Source of the DNA: Cristatella mucedo
Lineage: Eukaryota; Bryozoa; Phylactolaemata; Cristatellidae
Direction: 5' to 3'
NCBI GenBank assembly: GCA_009760855.2
Contig: WPIO01000028.1
Span: forward strand, 4,643,501-4,707,500
DNA: 64,000 nt
The translations under genes and the position numbers were made by a program. Under the pieces are notes generated by a model. That model saw nothing but the letters and a program-made list of their open reading frames with translations, had not been told where the DNA came from and searched no databases. Each line of letters begins with the position of its first letter. Position 1 is the first letter of the stretch. Below, one piece after another: positions 62,936 through 64,000 of this stretch.

Positions 62936-63549
62936 TGCGCTCATTGCAAGCGCAGAGCTAAATCAAAGAGGAAATTAGAGCACCAGGTGGCAGAGAAAGA
63001 GAGAAGAGAGAGAGCCTGTCTGAGAAGTTAAGGGATCGGAACTTAATTTCAGCTTGCAGTACCACCTAGGGCAGCATTGGCATTCGAGAAGAGGTAAATC
63101 ATTGCTGCCCTTTCATTGCCAAACAAAAGAAAGACGGGGAGAAGATAAAAAGATGAGGTCTATTTACGGCACAGGAAAAGGGAGACGTCGAACCTCTTAA
63201 AATAACTCCAAGCCGCTCTTCTGAATTATGAATATCGTACTAATAAAAAAGCACCTTAGGAAAGGACTTTATCTGTTTCAGTACAATTTCGCGCTCAACT
63301 ATATATCAAGTCCTCTAACTGCATGTTTTCCAACTAAATTCGTCTAAGCATCACCATCCTCATTCAACCACCAAAGATGGATTATTATACTTTACCATCA
63401 CTATTTATCCAGCAAGGGTAGTTTATATTGTCATTTCTCAACTTTCCGACGTGAAGTATCTACGAAGTTTCATTCCTTCCTCCGATGACCCAGGAGGTAT
63501 TGCCACCGACGTGTAGAGGTCCCTATTGGCTTGAAGTAGGCGTGCCTGC
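62936..63549. other. No gene recognised
   Basis: A short GA-rich run lies near 62994-63015. Nothing else is assignable. Confidence 0.45.
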
Positions 63550-63908
63550 AGGTACGACGTATGCTCCCAAAGCCTGGAACTCATTCCCGACTTGCATCAC
63601 ATCATACCCTGACCTGACCGCATTTAAAAGGAACTTAAAAACGCACCTATTTAGGACAGCATTTAGTGGGTCCCTGTGATTTGAACTTTATTTGCTTATG
63701 CATGCTGACATTGTGCATGCTGCCACTAACCACATTTGCATGCTGACCCTGTGCATGTCACCCCTAGCCATGTTATTCGTGCTGTTTATCAAGCATGATA
63801 GTATTCACCATTCAATCGCGTTTCCCTTTGCAGCAGATGTAAAGCGCCTAGAAAGAGATTGGGTTCTCTGAAGGTGCTTTATCAAGTGTATTATTATTAT
63901 TATTATTA
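63550..63908 (+). mobile_element. L2-A LINE 3' end
   Basis: YAPKAWNSFPTCITSYPDLT and AFKRNLKTHLFRTAFSGSL (the end of the ORF, still open) are followed by the 3' UTR with ATGC repeats, the hairpin AAGCGCCTAGAAAGAGATTG and (TTA)n. This is one of the best-kept tails. Confidence 0.95.
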
Positions 63909-64000
63909 CCCTGTAATAAGGAGAATCGCTTTGTGTGACATTGACTGAGAGCTCGTGTCGCAGCCCTGATCCCGTGCAAGCTGCTCTGCGTCACTGCCCC
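63909..64000. other. Unassigned end of window
   Basis: These are ninety-two bases without a recognisable feature. Confidence 0.6.

Overview
This is nuclear genomic DNA from an animal, probably an invertebrate. The lineage cannot be fixed from the sequence. The evidence is split genes with GT-AG introns, a metazoan-type calcineurin B gene, a eukaryotic tRNA gene, many dead copies of L2/CR1-type LINEs, tRNA-derived SINEs, DNA transposons, a Ty3/Gypsy LTR retrotransposon and long microsatellites. Nothing prokaryotic was seen. Most open reading frames longer than 60 codons are chance or repeat-derived; real host coding sequence is under 2 kb of the 64 kb.

Host genes. (1) Two exons (3497-3623 and 6164-6987, + strand) encode most of an arylacetamide deacetylase-like alpha/beta-hydrolase. 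The 5' exons are missing or unrecognised. The intron holds a Helitron helicase remnant and a 41-bp tandem repeat. (2) A complete calcineurin regulatory subunit B gene (PPP3R1 / CnB) runs from about 14.2 to 33.7 kb on the + strand. I rebuilt it from six exons: 14224-14226 (start codon only, inferred), 14717-14756, 22769-22945, 27584-27643, 30559-30743 and 33640-33687. Spliced, they give exactly 170 residues, the usual family length, with four canonical EF-hand loops. A GC-rich putative promoter precedes it, and its introns are full of LINE and SINE copies. (3) A tRNA-Thr(CGU) gene lies at 57559-57630. (4) A possible first coding exon (48436-48459) follows a GC-rich tract; its identity is unknown.

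Mobile DNA. The commonest repeat is an L2/CR1-type LINE (here L2-A). Its 3' end is a conserved hairpin followed by (TTA)n, and more than 20 truncated copies lie on both strands; the longest are 18262-21222 and 31161-32870. A second LINE (L2-B) ends in repeats of ATTAC, and a third (L2-C) is present around 58 and 61 kb. A tRNA-derived SINE (SINE-1) ends in nearly the same hairpin as L2-A, as expected of a SINE that uses the LINE's reverse transcriptase. DNA transposons include a SPIN-like hAT MITE (35329-35504), a TIR-bounded hAT relic with a broken transposase (56156-57526), a pogo/Tc1-like element with TA target duplication (47368-47829) and the Helitron fragment.

The best-preserved element is a Ty3/Gypsy retrotransposon on the minus strand (49537-53889). 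It has 355-bp LTRs that differ at two positions and a perfect 5-bp target duplication. Its gag and pol are joined by a textbook -1 frameshift signal: an A-AAA-AAC slippery site, a 5-nt spacer and an H-type pseudoknot. The copy is defective: gag has an in-frame stop and the reverse transcriptase has lost the segment that should carry the YxDD box.

The right end (57.6-64 kb) is LINE relics around a long purine-only minisatellite. No new multigene system was found. The items most worth checking are the SPIN-like element, the frameshift signal, the SINE/LINE tail sharing and the altered oxyanion motif of the esterase.
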